64,000 nt of DNA. Origin: Pempheris klunzingeri (lineage: Eukaryota; Chordata; Actinopteri; Acropomatiformes; Pempheridae). Where the stretch lies: assembly GCF_042242105.1 (NCBI RefSeq), contig NC_092019.1, forward strand, positions 19,892,828 through 19,956,827, read 5' to 3'. The notes beneath the pieces were generated by a model that ran no database searches, had not been told where the DNA came from, and saw only the letters and a list, made by a program, of their open reading frames with translations. This document shows positions 1-12,238 of this stretch, piece after piece. Position 1 is the stretch's first letter, and the number at the start of each line of letters is the position of its first letter. Position numbers and translations under genes: made by a program.

Positions 1-468
1 GCTGTGTGGAGAGCATCCACTGAGGCGATAATGCGTGATTACCGTGAATTATTAAATCTTCCAGTCTGCACGGATTAAGCTGGCAGCGCCACATTCAAGT
101 CCATTCAGCCTGAACAGCACCCAACTGTCTGCAATTATAATGAAGAGGCGTGCGCATGTGACGAATCGATAAATTCCCAGTCTGAAAAATACAAGGCAAA
201 AAAAATAAAAAAAATAGTCCAGCAAATGAAATCTCGTATCCACTTGTCAGGTTGATAAAACTGGCTTTTATCACTCCTCCTCTGGCTCCCCTCTATCCCC
301 CCCTTGCCTTTTCTCACTCTCTCAGATCCCACACATGTTCTCATTTGCTTACAACTCGTTCTGTCGATGTGAACCGAGGATGACGCGCCGGCGCTGTAGT
401 GGAGATGCTGCCAATTGGAGTGCGCTCACGAAATCAATACTCTCCGAACATGATTACAGCGAAATCCC

Positions 469-471
<3 letters not shown>

Positions 472-507
<36 letters not shown>

Positions 508-516
508 GTCTCTGTC

Positions 517-555
<39 letters not shown>
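472..555 (+). repeat. (CT)n microsatellite, interrupted
   Basis: About 80 bases of CT dinucleotides, interrupted by TGTCTCTGTCTCTGTCCCCA. The translation in any frame is low-complexity Ser-Leu or Arg-Glu, so it is not coding. Confidence 0.95.
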
Positions 556-557
<2 letters not shown>

Positions 558-3291
558 CCATCTCTGATATGAAGGGAGGGAGCCAAACCAAAATTCTTAA
601 TCAAAACTCTGCATAATGATCTCTCTGGCGGAGCGTCACAAGGCGCTTTGTGTGCCAGCCTCCACGTCCAGCCCTGATAAAACAACACAACGTGAGAGCT
701 ACACAAGGGGAAATTCCTGCGCAATCTCGACAAGGGTTTTTGTCTTTTCAGAATACAGTGTCTGATCCGTCTTTGTGCGTAACAAATTGTCCCGTGCGGC
801 GTGTGCTGCGTCCAAATTCCCTCCAGGGAGAACTCTGGGTGCGCAGGAGGTTTCACCTCTGCTGATTATTTGCAGGCTATACCTCAGTGAGTGTAATTTT
901 CTATGACGATTAGACAGATTTAGTTCAGATTAAGAGAGATTAGGTAACCCTAGATTTTAATCCGAGAGGAGTGAGGTGAAATGGAGCTTTTCAGAGGCCA
1001 GAGTGAAAAAAAACAACAAAAAAAACAGGATCACCTCTGCTCCACACTCCAAAGTGAGGAGACATGGAGCACTTGCATATTTTCATTTCAGCTCGCATTT
1101 GCCAAGCTTCGGCGCCACAGCCACAGACAGCTCTGGCAGACACAGCCCCGGTCAGACCCGTGTGAGTAATGCCACTCCACTGACCGAGAGGGGATTCCGC
1201 CCTCCGCCCCACCACTTCCCCCCCAAAACCTGACAGCAGGGCGGGCGCACAGTCACAGGTGCTCGAATCCCATTGGCTGGTCATCTCTCACACTCACAAA
1301 CGCGACTGATTTTCGTTCTTTTTTTTAAAATCAGCAACAGTCTGCTTCGCGTTTTTACGCACATTCACACCTGTTATGTTGACAGTTGCTGTGGGGACAG
1401 TGTTATTTATTCATGGACTTGTACAGGCAGCCTCACTTCTTCATACTCACACACAGCTTCTGATCATCTTTGGCAGAAGTAAGGCAGCCGTTCAATGCAA
1501 GCATTTTAACCGCCTGTGGGTAATTGGTTTGACCTATGAGGACATGCTGGTATGAATCCACTGCCCTCAAAATATTCAGCAGCTGATTAATAAATTGCCC
1601 CTCAACACAGGCCCACATTCTCTGCAGAGTCAGAGACCCTGCATTTTAGAGACGTACTGACAGGATTCTACTCAACATATTTCACTTTTAGTTGAAACAA
1701 GAAACGTCCTCATACCTTGAAGTGACACATGCACACTTCATGAGCACCATCAAAACAAGCACTTGTGATGCAAGGTGGCTGAAATAATGTGGAGGACCCC
1801 GCCCATCTGCATGCAAAGTGTGCAGGGAAGGAAGCTGTACTTAAAAGTTGCACAACATGGCCACATCGAGTGCACTCAGACATGACTAACGTTGAGAAAT
1901 TTGTGTCAAAAATAGCATGCTTTTAAATGCGGGAGGATGTGTCATGGTGTGTCATGAAATGACTTGAAGGATGGTTAAAATGCCATGTTGCTAAAAGTTT
2001 GCGCAAAAAGCTCAAAATCCCTATTCTAGGGTGATTAATAGGAAATGATTCGTTGTATTTTCATGATCATTTGGCCACTTAAATATGTGCCCAGACTAAA
2101 AATAAACCCAATGCTTCATGTCCTTTAGTCTGCAGCACAAGGTGCTTCACGAGGTGAGTAATACTCCAGAGTGCCGGGATATTCGTGACATGAGATTACA
2201 CAGTGTGTCTTGATTTAACATAAAGTGAAAGAAAAGTAATCGTGAGCATGAAGAGGACAGATGACCAGATCCGGAGGCTCACAGCAGGACCGAACCTCCA
2301 CAGAAACAATACCCAGAGGAAGGGGGAAGATGACTGAGGCAGACAGAGAGGTGGGGAGGCCCAGGCAGCAGGAGTTTAAAAACTACGTATGTGTTCGGCC
2401 CCTTCCAGGCTGACTGCTACGCTGTCCCCATACCAGACATTCCAGAGGCAGCGTGGCTGGCTTCAGGCTCTGAGTGGCTGATCCTGGAACAGCATGTTCT
2501 GCACAGCAGTAATCACCTCAGCCAGCCACAAGCAAGGCAGAGCACCACATCAACAACAAGGCAGAGCTTTGTGCTTGTCAATTTGCACTCTGAAAAAGTG
2601 CTCCGGAATTTCATTCACATAAGGAAAGGGACACATTTTTTCCACCCACTTCTGCGAAGCCCATCCTCATTTCCTCGGCCCTGCCACTCTAGGCATCCCT
2701 CGCAGCCTTATGATGTTGAGCAATTTATCCCTGCGCCCCATTCTGCCCACTGGGATTAGTTCGAGAGGAAGCCAGAGAAGCCACAAGAACACCCTTGGGA
2801 GATCGATGCCTGTCTGGGAAAACACCTCCCCTGGTTTTCCCTCCCCTCTCCACAAACAACCCACACTCTCTAACAAGCATATGGGCTCCCAATGACACAT
2901 GAAGGAGAGGGCTCAAGTCCAAGTATTCGGAACGTTCCTCAGTAGGCGAAGCTGGATTTCACCCCTTCGTGGCAATCGGCCCAAAGTAGGCTGACTTGAA
3001 GACTTCCTGCCCCGAGCAAGAGCCAGCTTTCTGTGGCATCTTGGCATCTTGGCATCTGCACTGCGAGCTATGAACATTATGTTCAGAGGCAGCAAAGACA
3101 ATTGGTGCCGAGAGTTTTAATTAAGACTGTGTTGCGGAATGGAAAAAGTAAAGGCATGTACAGGTAATGGCTTCCATCCCCATTCCAGAGGTCTAACAAA
3201 ATATGATTAACAGACGCTATCTGCCATAGCCAATTAAATATATGTAACATTTAAAGACCCGGAACGACCAAATGGTCCAAAGAGGAGAGTC

Positions 3292-3292
<1 letters not shown>

Positions 3293-3329
<37 letters not shown>
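3293..3329 (+). repeat. (GT)n microsatellite
   Basis: Uninterrupted GT dinucleotide run of about 37 bases in non-coding sequence. Confidence 0.97.
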
Positions 3330-3332
<3 letters not shown>

Positions 3333-5910
3333 CGCTCCTAGCCAAAAGTGCAGCAAGCAGAACTTGCATATAATCAAATTGTGATGTTATAGGTGCTTAA
3401 AGAGAGTAGGGACGACTGGACAGTGTAGCTATGTTGTCAAATCAAGGTCTGCCGATGAAACATAGAACAAACCAGTACAATAAGATACAGTACAAATGTG
3501 TTACAGTTTTCTCCTGGTGCCAAACACTTGCTATTTAATTTGAACACCTTTAGATTTTGGTCTGTTGGTTAGAAACAACAAGCAGCTTGATGACATTTGA
3601 CATGGTGTTTTGAGCTCTGGGAACTTGTGGGGGGCATTTTTGGTACATTTAATAGACTAAAGGATCAATCAAGTAAAAGGTAGATGAATAGACTGTTGTA
3701 AGTTTATTTCTGAAATGAAAAATCATATGATGCTCTAGCAGTTAATCAAAAAAAAAAAAAAGGCTCTGAATGCTATGAAGTTGAAGGCTAGACTCACTGA
3801 AATGTTTAAAAAGTTTCTAATGAATTAAAAAATAATACAAATCTGACAGATTGACCACAAAGACCAAAAAATGAAAATATTTTCAGCTCTGCTACAGTAG
3901 TTAAAGATTTATGAAAAGAGCAGCGCCAAGATGACCCCACTCTCAACAAATTTCACATACTGTAACCCTAACCCCTGATGAAACCACACTTAGACTTATC
4001 AGAATTTTTCCATGTTTGTGTTGGAAGCTGGTGTCACTCTACTCTCAATTTCTTGAAATAAACCATGCGGAATATCATACCGCCTCCGGTAACGAGTTAA
4101 ATCCCTCACTTGTGCAAGTCAGTGGTTGGCTACATCCACAATAGCTGAGCAGGCCTGATGCCAAGACACTGATTAGCCAAGCTATGCTTCTGTTCTCCAG
4201 GCAATGCGGAGTGGAGGTGCAGTGGGAGTCCAGCTCATCACCAAAGAGCACTGTGCTAAACACAAGTTTAAGTGGAAGAAAGCCAGCATACTGTAGTGCA
4301 TCCTTGCCGGACATATAAAGCCTTGGGCAAGGAGGCATCTGCCTCTTTAATACATAATTCACTCAGAGCTGAAACATCATGCTTCAGTCCTTAGGGCCAG
4401 TAGTCTGCTTCTGGTTGTTAGAACATAAAACTGTCTATCAGACAGTCCGGTCTCACTGACGGGCAACTTTGTGTCCAAAGTAGCGAAGTGAAATACTAAC
4501 AAACTAGTGAGGAAAGTCCCAGATCAATATGACGTATAGTAGATGCAAATGTTTAAAGGTTGGTTTTCAGGGTGCGCCAAATGTATGTGGAGGGAATGTT
4601 GTCTCGTCTTTCCACCTCAGCGAGCTTGTCCTCCTCACCCTTGATATGCAGGTAGGTCAACATGCAGAGACAGCCATCTGCCCTCGAGCTCTCCCTTCAG
4701 GCATGCACGAGGTCACTTTACATCTCAACCCCTGCAAATGCATCTTCCTGCAAGGGTATTATTAGAAGCACTCTTGTCTTATTGCTCACATTATTATCAT
4801 AACTGACAGGATGTGCATTAGTTACTTCGGTCTCCGCTGCAGATTGGCCATAATGTTGACACACTGGTATACGGGCCATTTTGGAATTCAGCACGAAGAG
4901 TGAGGAACCTGAAGCAGCTGTAGTGCTTTCATGTGTAATAGTCCCAGCTCAAGTTCCCATGAAAGAGGCACTAATGGGTTAACAGTAGAAATGAGAGGGG
5001 AAGAGAGGGAAAATCAATGCTTTTGTTGAGGGGAAGAAAGAAAGGCTTTCACAGGTCTATGTATCATTAAGCAATTGAGAAAGCTAATTAGAGTGGGGGG
5101 AAAAGATGTGCAGATCTCACAGCTAATTATTTCCATGGCAACCACAGCTCCAGTAGAGGATCTGAGGTAGCGTTCGGCTGGCAGGCAGCCAGTTACAGGA
5201 AGAGCAAGAGAGACCCCCAGTGGCATAAAATGACCATGTTTGTGAGAAACTATAGAATTAACACTTAAGAAAAACTGATAGTTTTAAACATCAACAGAAA
5301 CCACATTCAATTTTAAAACGTTACTTAAATGGAAATTAAAAAGGTCTTCGCGCCACACACATCATGCTCTCAGTTAACTGATATTAAAGATCTAATGTGC
5401 GTTCCATGTTGTAAGAATCTATTATGATGACAAATATCGCTTGACTGGTACGTGTTTTTTTAGCAACACTTATTATATAAGCAAGGCATTCTTTTGCTGC
5501 ACCACAACACTCAGTGCAGGCACTGACTTCTTACATTTCCTCTATTTATTACCAAAAACACCTCTAGCGTTTCTACGGTGAACACAGCCGTCTGCAGGAG
5601 CACCCTTATGGATATTCTACAAATGTTAGCACTTAAATGAACTAGCAATGACTTTGACCAAAACGGCAGTATTAATTGGTGAAAGAGTGATAAGATAAAT
5701 ATGTCAGAACTTGGAAAGAAGACAGAAGAAAACTGGAAAGCAGTAATATTCTTTTTCCACTTCACATAACAAACTGACCACAGCATTAAGTGTTGAGTCG
5801 CAGTAGCACTGTATTTAATTGAAGGCAAAATGTAAACTTGTATTTTAAAAAAAGAAGCTCTGATTTGGTCTTGGGAGTCTCTGATGAATTGACCCTCTAA
5901 ATCATGTCAT

Positions 5911-6885
5911 TCAGTGTCTCTGTTTGCTGGGGTCAATCTTCTCCAGGTGAACCAGGGGTTTGAGTTGTTCAGCAAAGCTGCGCATGTCCTCTGACACAGT
6001 GTCCTGACCGGCGGCAGCCAACACACTCAGCTCCACCAGGTATGAAAGCGACAGACGCTCTGTGTTCTCTGTGTTCCCCGGTACCAGGATACGAGACAGC
6101 TTGCTTACCACAATTTTCATGGCACCTTTGCGGAATATGTGCCCATTGGCCACGAACTCATGGTCCATGCGGAAGCCCATCTCATTGAGGAACTCCGGCA
6201 GGCTGTGAGACGCAGCCACATCAACACAGTTACGCACCAGGGCATGGCGGCTCTTGTCTCCCACCTCAGGTTGGCCTAGGTAGCGCAAGTGCCATGGAGA
6301 TGTGGGGTGGGAGAGGGAGCGCCGGGCACGCAGAATGAAAGGATTTCCCTGTTGACCTTTCAGAAGATAAACCAGTTCATGATCTATGAAGGTCTCTGGT
6401 TCCATGTTGTCACACAGACCTCGAAGGCGATGCATGAGGCTTTCCAGGGCCTGGTCCAACACACTGCCTGAATGGATAACGGATAGACATGCATACTAGT
6501 GATGTGTAAGGGTGGGGTGATCTTGACTGCATTTTGCATTTATAACTATACTTGCAGAGAGCTTAATCCCATTGTTTTAAGTGTCTAATACTTTGTCCAT
6601 GCTGTTTATGTCAATTAGGGCAGACTATTTGGAAGATTTGGAATAACATGTTAGAGCTCTCCATCTTCATCAAAACACTAAATGAGTAAATCACTTAGGA
6701 ACAATAGTGTTTCCCTGTCAAACATACTTATAGTTACACATGCTGAAGTTGTTGACATCACATCTCATAACACCACAGTGGTCCTGTTAACCTTGCTACT
6801 AGCTAAGCTCACCTTGCAGCAGGTATTCCATCATATTGATTGTGCCCCCGGTGACAGGCATCACTGTAACTGGTGGAGCCTCCAT
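5911..6885 (-). CDS. med18: Mediator complex subunit 18 (MED18)
   Basis: MED18 is a subunit of the Mediator head module, which bridges activators and RNA polymerase II in the nucleus. Two coding exons join in phase: 6885-6813 (starts MEAPPVTVMPVTGG) and 6467-5911. They give 209 codons; human MED18 has 208. The protein is nearly collinear with the human one. Recognisable blocks include RLRGLCDNMEPETF, HLRYLGQPE, RHALVRNCVD, EMGFRMDHEF, ILVPGN and the C-terminal EQLKPLVHLEKIDP. The start was chosen because it restores the conserved N-terminus; exon 2 alone has no ATG at its beginning. Upstream on the minus strand, a donor-like site at 7107-7106 suggests a non-coding first exon near 7108-7250 (inference). 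The gene looks intact. Confidence 0.97.
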
Positions 6886-9234
6886 CTCTTCTCAGGCACG
6901 ACGTTGTTTCTGAATCTTAAGGAGGACAAAGTATTATTGGCTGCATCGTTATCTTTTAGGTATCGTCTTCATTTGACCGAGTTGTCAACTTTTTATCTGT
7001 GGTAAATAACAACCAGTGTTAGCCAACTATTAGCCAGCTAGCTTAAGCATGTACTTCACAGCTAACGCCAACACTCTCGCAGAAGTAGTTGTAGTTTGCT
7101 TTATTACCTGAAAACCTCCGAACAACAAAACGCAGCTGTTCTCTTTCTGCGGCAGGTGTCCTCGTCTCCGGTAGAGCCTCCACAGAAAAGACCGAGGATC
7201 CGGTAGGCCTCACCGGTTTGTTCAGTCTGCACACGGCTAGCTGCTACCCTAGCTAGCTAAACTAGCTAAGCTAGCTAAGCTAGATACTTCCAGTTAGCCA
7301 TAATGCCATAAGTAAACTGTGTTAACTTCACACAAGTTACCGTCCTCAGCGTTTCTACGTGAAGTTATTTGTGAAAACGAGTAGATTAAAACAAGAACAG
7401 CCACACCGCTGGGTTAACTATCAGAGAAACAATGAGTGGGAAAGCATCTTTCTATTCTTCCTCCGGTTCTTTTTCCGCCACGGTTAACATCCAACTTTGA
7501 GGCGCATTACAGCCACCTACTGGTGCACATGACATTAACGTGACAGGCATTTTCCAGCAAGAGATGGAAGAAGTGAAGTAACACTAGTTTAAAACGGCCA
7601 TTCAAAGCGAAAGTCCTGTACACGACATTTTAGCTCAAAGTAGCTAGCTGTCAGTAAAATGTAGGTGCGAGCCAACTGCGTGTACAATCTACCTCAATGC
7701 ATGTGTTCCGATCGGGGAGCAATTTTGCATTAGCCCACTGGTAATAATGTGTAAATGGTGGGGAAACTACTCAGATCATTATTATTGAAAAAAAAAGTAT
7801 CAGTACCACGCTGTAAAAGTACTTCAAATCAAGTCTTACTTCAAAATCTTTGCTAAAAGTGCAGCAGTTGCTCTTATCAGCAAATTGTGCCCTTAGTATG
7901 AAAAGTATGCTGTTAAACTATTATTTATATAGTTGTTATTATTACTGATGATGGTTAATGATTAACATATCAGCAGTAATTGCTGGAGATAATTTCCACT
8001 GGGCGACTTTACTTGGGTAGTTAATTCATAACAACAATGGTATTTTACAGGCTGATTTTATTTCAAATCTGAATCTGTGAAGTAACTATTGCTGTTGAAT
8101 GAATGTAATGGAGTAAAAAGTACAGCATATCTTCATAAAAAGCAGTGAAGTAGTTATTATAATTAAAAATTATCATAAAATGGAAATTCCCAAGTACGGA
8201 AAATATTTACTCAAGTAAATTTAGCAAATGCATGTTGTTGTAGCTGTTTTAGGTGTTTTAGGTGTAGCTAGTTCTTACCTCTATATATATAGTAGTCCAG
8301 TCCATTTTTAGTCTATGTGAATAAAAGAAATGTAGTGGTACAATGTTTTTGTCTGGCTAGGAATGTAAACACTGAAGTAAAGTACAATCCCCCCAAAAAA
8401 TACATTACATGCAGTGCTTTTTTAATAGTACTTTAATCTCTGTATATACTGTAGACAAAAGTAAAATCATTTTTACATGAAGCATAGTATCAAACTCAAA
8501 TTTGTCATTAACTCTTTCATGCATAGAGGTCACTACAGTGTACAGCTATTCAAAAGCTTCTTGTATTATGCATGAGTTTTGATGGCATAGTTGCACATCA
8601 GCGACTACAGTAGATGCCATTGCGTCATCTCATACACTGCTACCCAGTGCCAAGCCATTGCAAGTGAAAAAAAGAGTGAAACCAAGATGGTCGACAGACA
8701 GCCAGAAACACCAAGTTGCTCATTTTTTTCTGTTCAAACCTTCTATAAAAAGAGACGCTTGCAGGTACGAAAAATATGAGGACATCAAATAACATCTAAG
8801 GAGTCATGCAATTGCTAAATTTTCCAAGTATTGATTTTCTATTGGGTGAAATTATGATTAATTCAGTCCATTGAATTGTACATCATGCATCACTAGCTAT
8901 ATTTTAACTACTGGACATGTAAAAATATCTTTATAAAAAAGAAAAGATGAATAAAAACACTTAGTAAAAAAATCCTGACTGAGGTTATCATAATTCATGC
9001 ATGAAAGGCTTAAGATACTATAGACCAGTATCAATATTTTGACTTGAAACACATGGAGCAAGTGATTATGGATGTACCTGTACATGTACTTATTGTTTTA
9101 GTTCCCTTCACGTTTTCAGATTAAACATGAGCCATTTTTTTGTGGAATGGATCACTGAATCATATGTCAGTGAGAGTGGGAGCTATCATTATAATAGTGG
9201 CAAGAATGGATCGTGTTAGTGTGGGACCTTTTCT
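6886..9234. other. med18 upstream region and intergenic sequence
   Basis: This holds the probable med18 5' UTR exon and promoter (about 6886-7480), including an imperfect TAGC-rich tract around 7240-7285. An exact CTCF-core match lies at 7512-7523. From about 7760 to 8460 the sequence is AT-rich, with recurrent AAGTA/ACTTAAGTA-like words of the kind seen in the terminal repeats of the MITE at 27292-28690. It may therefore be decayed transposon sequence. I found no coding exon here. Confidence 0.5.
7512..7523 (-). promoter_or_regulatory. Candidate CTCF core site
   Basis: On the minus strand the 12 bases read CCAGTAGGTGGC, an exact match to the degenerate CTCF core CCASYAGRKGGC. It lies just outside the probable med18 promoter. 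Occupancy cannot be seen from sequence. Confidence 0.45.
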
Positions 9235-11091
9235 CTATACTTTTATTTGACTATAAACGCATTCAGTGTCAGTCACTGTCATTGTGTTTGTTGTCCTTGC
9301 AGGTCTCCTGATGACAACTGATGAATAAAGCACGGAAGTGTCCTCTTCCGCCTACAGTAAGAAGTAAGACATTTCATTACCTGAACAAAACAGCACACAT
9401 GCTAGTTCATTGTAGATATTATTATGTTGTGCTGTCATCATCATCATCATCATCATCATTTGACCCTTACCCTGCAATTCAAGCCACGGCAACAAAGGTG
9501 AACAGGAAATGCTTAAAGAGATAGTAAGAGAAACAGGATCATGAGGGGCACGTATGTTTGTCCACACCAACGTCAAACATCTATTTCTGTTTCAATTCTC
9601 CGAACAAGCAATGAACAGGAAGTTCAATAAGACAGAGAGATGCATTTCTTACCTGCCCGCAATCTTGAGCTGAGGCTGTAAATTAAAAGTGCCGTCAAAA
9701 TGAGACACGCAAGGGCTGCCAGTGTTCCATAAGCAACAGGAATCAGATATTCAGGCTCTGTAGGTATACCTGTACAATCAAAAACATAAGGATTAATATT
9801 ACTTTGATTCAGCTCATGAGCTCCTTAAATAAAGTTAGCGACGGAACGCTCACCTGTTGTTTTGTTTAAAGGATCTGATGGTCTGCGAGTGCTGTTAACT
9901 GCACTGTATCCATCAAACGCCCGCTTTGCACTGCAAGACCCATATGCATCTACAAGCACTGATATATTCCTCGTGCCCGTCTGCACCTGTAAAGTGCTGT
10001 TTGGTTTGACGTTACTGGCATCCATGTGACATGTCACAGCACAAGAAACGGATGAATCCTCATGGTGGTGTACTGTTATACGGCAAAAAGGGATTCCAAG
10101 TTAAACCACTTAATTTGGACACAAGACTTTGTTTGTGTGTGTTATTTTCTCACCTGTAATTACACACAAGTTGATAGAAAGTAGCTTCCTCCTATGGCCA
10201 TCACATCCACTCGTCCAGCAAGTATATTTCCCACCATCTGCTCTTTTGACATTTTCAATGTGTATTGATTTGTGGGAAGTCTCAAAGACCGATTCTGTTT
10301 CTTGCACTGAATTCCTGTGTGTAGTCATATTACTTGCTTCAAAAGTCCACTTTGAGCTAGTCAGTTCGCCTGGACATGCGTGAGTGAAACTGCTGCCAGC
10401 AGTAATGTAGAACGTCTTATGGTTTTCTTTCAGAATCTCTGAAAAGAAAAGGTATTATTTGTTTGAATAGAGGAAGGGCTTTGGCAAAGGTGTGAAACTG
10501 AATACACAAAGCAGTTGGGTATTTAAATACTCGGTTTTAAGAGAACAAAGAGTGACGATCACAAAAGTTCTGACCTTTCTTCACACTGACGAATGTCAGC
10601 GGTTCATTCCAACAATTGCCTTGAAAACATTGTTCACACCAGTAAAGCCCTTGATTGCCGTCTGTTAGGTCACTAATCACCAAGGAACAATTTTGCAGAA
10701 CCCTTATTCTGGGACGAAAGTACTGATGTTGGAATGGTAGTCCTCCGTCACGTTGATGAAATAGCCGGATTTTGTCACTACGTTCATCTGTCTGGTAAAA
10801 CCATGTCAAAGAGCTTGAGTCTCTTGTGCAGCGTTGACAAGGTATCACAGCTTCACATCCCAGTGAGAATTGTAGGAGACTTGCGGCTGTTGAAATGTAA
10901 GGTTTCTGTTATACCTTAGCTTGAAAAAATGTAAAAAATGAATAATGTATTGCCAAACAACAGTTACTTCCTAAAAATGTATTTTAAATCCAGTGCAATA
11001 TTAGTGATTAAGTCAGTTACTTACTGTTTCCTGAAGCAAAATGGGATGAGATTAAAATAATCAGTAGAAAAATTAAGCCTTTTTGCATCAT
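9235..11091 (-). CDS. Ig-superfamily inhibitory receptor with cytoplasmic ITIM
   Basis: Type I membrane receptor; I do not recognise an established name. Seven coding exons join with no frame break: 11091-11025, 10886-10575, 10438-10154, 10072-9854, 9769-9653, 9511-9471 and 9351-9235, giving 385 codons. Residues 1-20 form a hydrophobic signal peptide. Residues 23-126 form a V-like Ig domain (Cys, LTWFY, then GLYWCEQC). Residues 127-221 form a second Ig domain (TFTHACPG, SSKWTF, GGKYTCW). Residues 222-294 form a glycosylation-rich membrane-proximal segment. Residues 302-327 form a transmembrane helix with no charged residue. The tail carries VLYSSV at Tyr356, which fits the ITIM pattern, and CVYSQI at Tyr380, which fits except at position -2. 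By family knowledge, phospho-ITIMs recruit SHP phosphatases; expression on leukocytes is inference. An AATAAA hexamer (9242-9247) overlaps the last codons. Confidence 0.85.
9434..9460 (+). repeat. (ATC)n trinucleotide repeat
   Basis: About eight to nine ATC/TCA units. They lie in the 119-bp last intron of the Ig receptor gene, immediately after the donor of the 41-nt exon. Confidence 0.95.
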
Positions 11092-12059
11092 GCTTGAGGC
11101 GCTTATGTCTCTGAAGGACAAAAGCAATACTGAACAAATAGAACCCCACCACCCCCCCACCCCAAAAAAACAAATACAGATCAGACACATCGCATGAGAT
11201 GAGAAGAGACAACCACTGAATTCAAGTTATCACATCGGAAGTGGTCCAACAGCCAATGCAGAGGAAATTTACTGTAGCTCTCACCCACGCTGTTTTTCTG
11301 ATGCTGTGGCGCTTATTCCACTTTTTGCATTAGCATAGGTATTGTGATACAGTTCGCACATCAGTGGCAAGTGCAATTTCTCATATAAAAGTGTCAAACA
11401 GTTCGTAGTAATTGTGCGAGAGGTTTATCTGAGCACTCTGAAAGTTCAAAGATTATTTAGATCAACAGAGCAGACAAAATGTCAGGTCTGAAAGGTATGG
11501 AAAGTGCACCAATGGAAAAGTTTACATGGCGGGTACAATATGAATCAGAAGTGAGTGGAATCAGCACAACAAGCTAGCCAATGCTTAGGTCTTAGTGATT
11601 CTAATATTGTTCTGTCATACATTCATCAGCTCTCTAAAGTTTTGATGTTTGCATTTTAACCTTTTGCACTTTCTTGAATCTGGGCAAGTCTTTACATGAG
11701 GATTGATGTGGGCTGAGCTCTGATCAGCACATAGAGTCGGATGTGTCTGTGTGTGTTTCTGATACAAAGATGTCAAACAGTCAAACCTTCATGTGTGTGT
11801 CTAGCCTATAGGTGTGTGTGTGTTTGCATGTGCAAGTAATGTGTAAAGTGTTACTTCCTATAAGGTGTCAGACAGTTTGCACTCACTAATTTTTATGCAT
11901 TCAAATTTATGATCTACATCATTGAGATTATCTATTTAAAAAAGAAGGGTGTAATTGTGATGTTGTACAATTTACTCACCTGTTGAGCTAAACTAACACA
12001 CACACACACACACACAGTATATGTCAATTCACATTCAGCACATAAAATGTAGGTTTTAC

Positions 12060-12238
12060 AACATATATATATTTCATTTATATATTATATATTTGTATTA
12101 AATAATTCATATTTATTTACTGTTGCTTATTTTATTTCTTTTCTCTCTATTACTGCTTATTGCTGCTGTAATATGTAAATTTCCCCCTATGGGGGATCGA
12201 TAAAGTCTATCTTATCTTATCTTATTTTATCTTATTTC
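12060..12238 (+). mobile_element. 3' end of a non-LTR retroelement
   Basis: AT-rich sequence leading into TTTCCCCCTATGGGGGATCG and ATAAAG, followed by a tandem CTTAT tail at 12209-12237. This layout is typical of fish LINE or LINE-mobilised SINE 3' ends. The family cannot be assigned without a repeat library. Confidence 0.6.

Larger units (their letters stand above)
1..5910. other. Gene-free left flank with microsatellites
   Basis: I see no exon set with splice sites and family similarity on either strand. The longer open frames have no recognisable domains, and one runs through a CT repeat. The stretch holds a CT microsatellite near 472-555, a GT microsatellite at 3293-3329 and a poly-A run near 3750. 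A GC-richer piece around 1100-1280 contains a CCAAT-type box, so it could be a promoter or CpG-rich element of a gene outside the window. Stretches around 3100-3240 and 4830-5220 look unique and AT-rich, with homeodomain-type TAATTA cores. The part nearest 5910 is probably med18 3' UTR. Confidence 0.5.

Noticed and set aside
434-856. A 140-codon open frame on the minus strand
   Set aside because: About a third of it is an Arg-Glu run translated from the CT microsatellite, and the rest shows no family or splice context.
2391-2759. A 122-codon open frame on the plus strand
   Set aside because: No domain, signal peptide or recognisable motif; no flanking exons with matching phase.
9352-9576. 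Open frame with a run of Met and NNIYNEL as an alternative receptor tail
   Set aside because: The Met run is the ATC/ATG trinucleotide repeat, the phase does not match the transmembrane exon, and YNEL has Asn at -2 so is not an ITIM. The 41-nt exon plus ITIM exon gives a better model.
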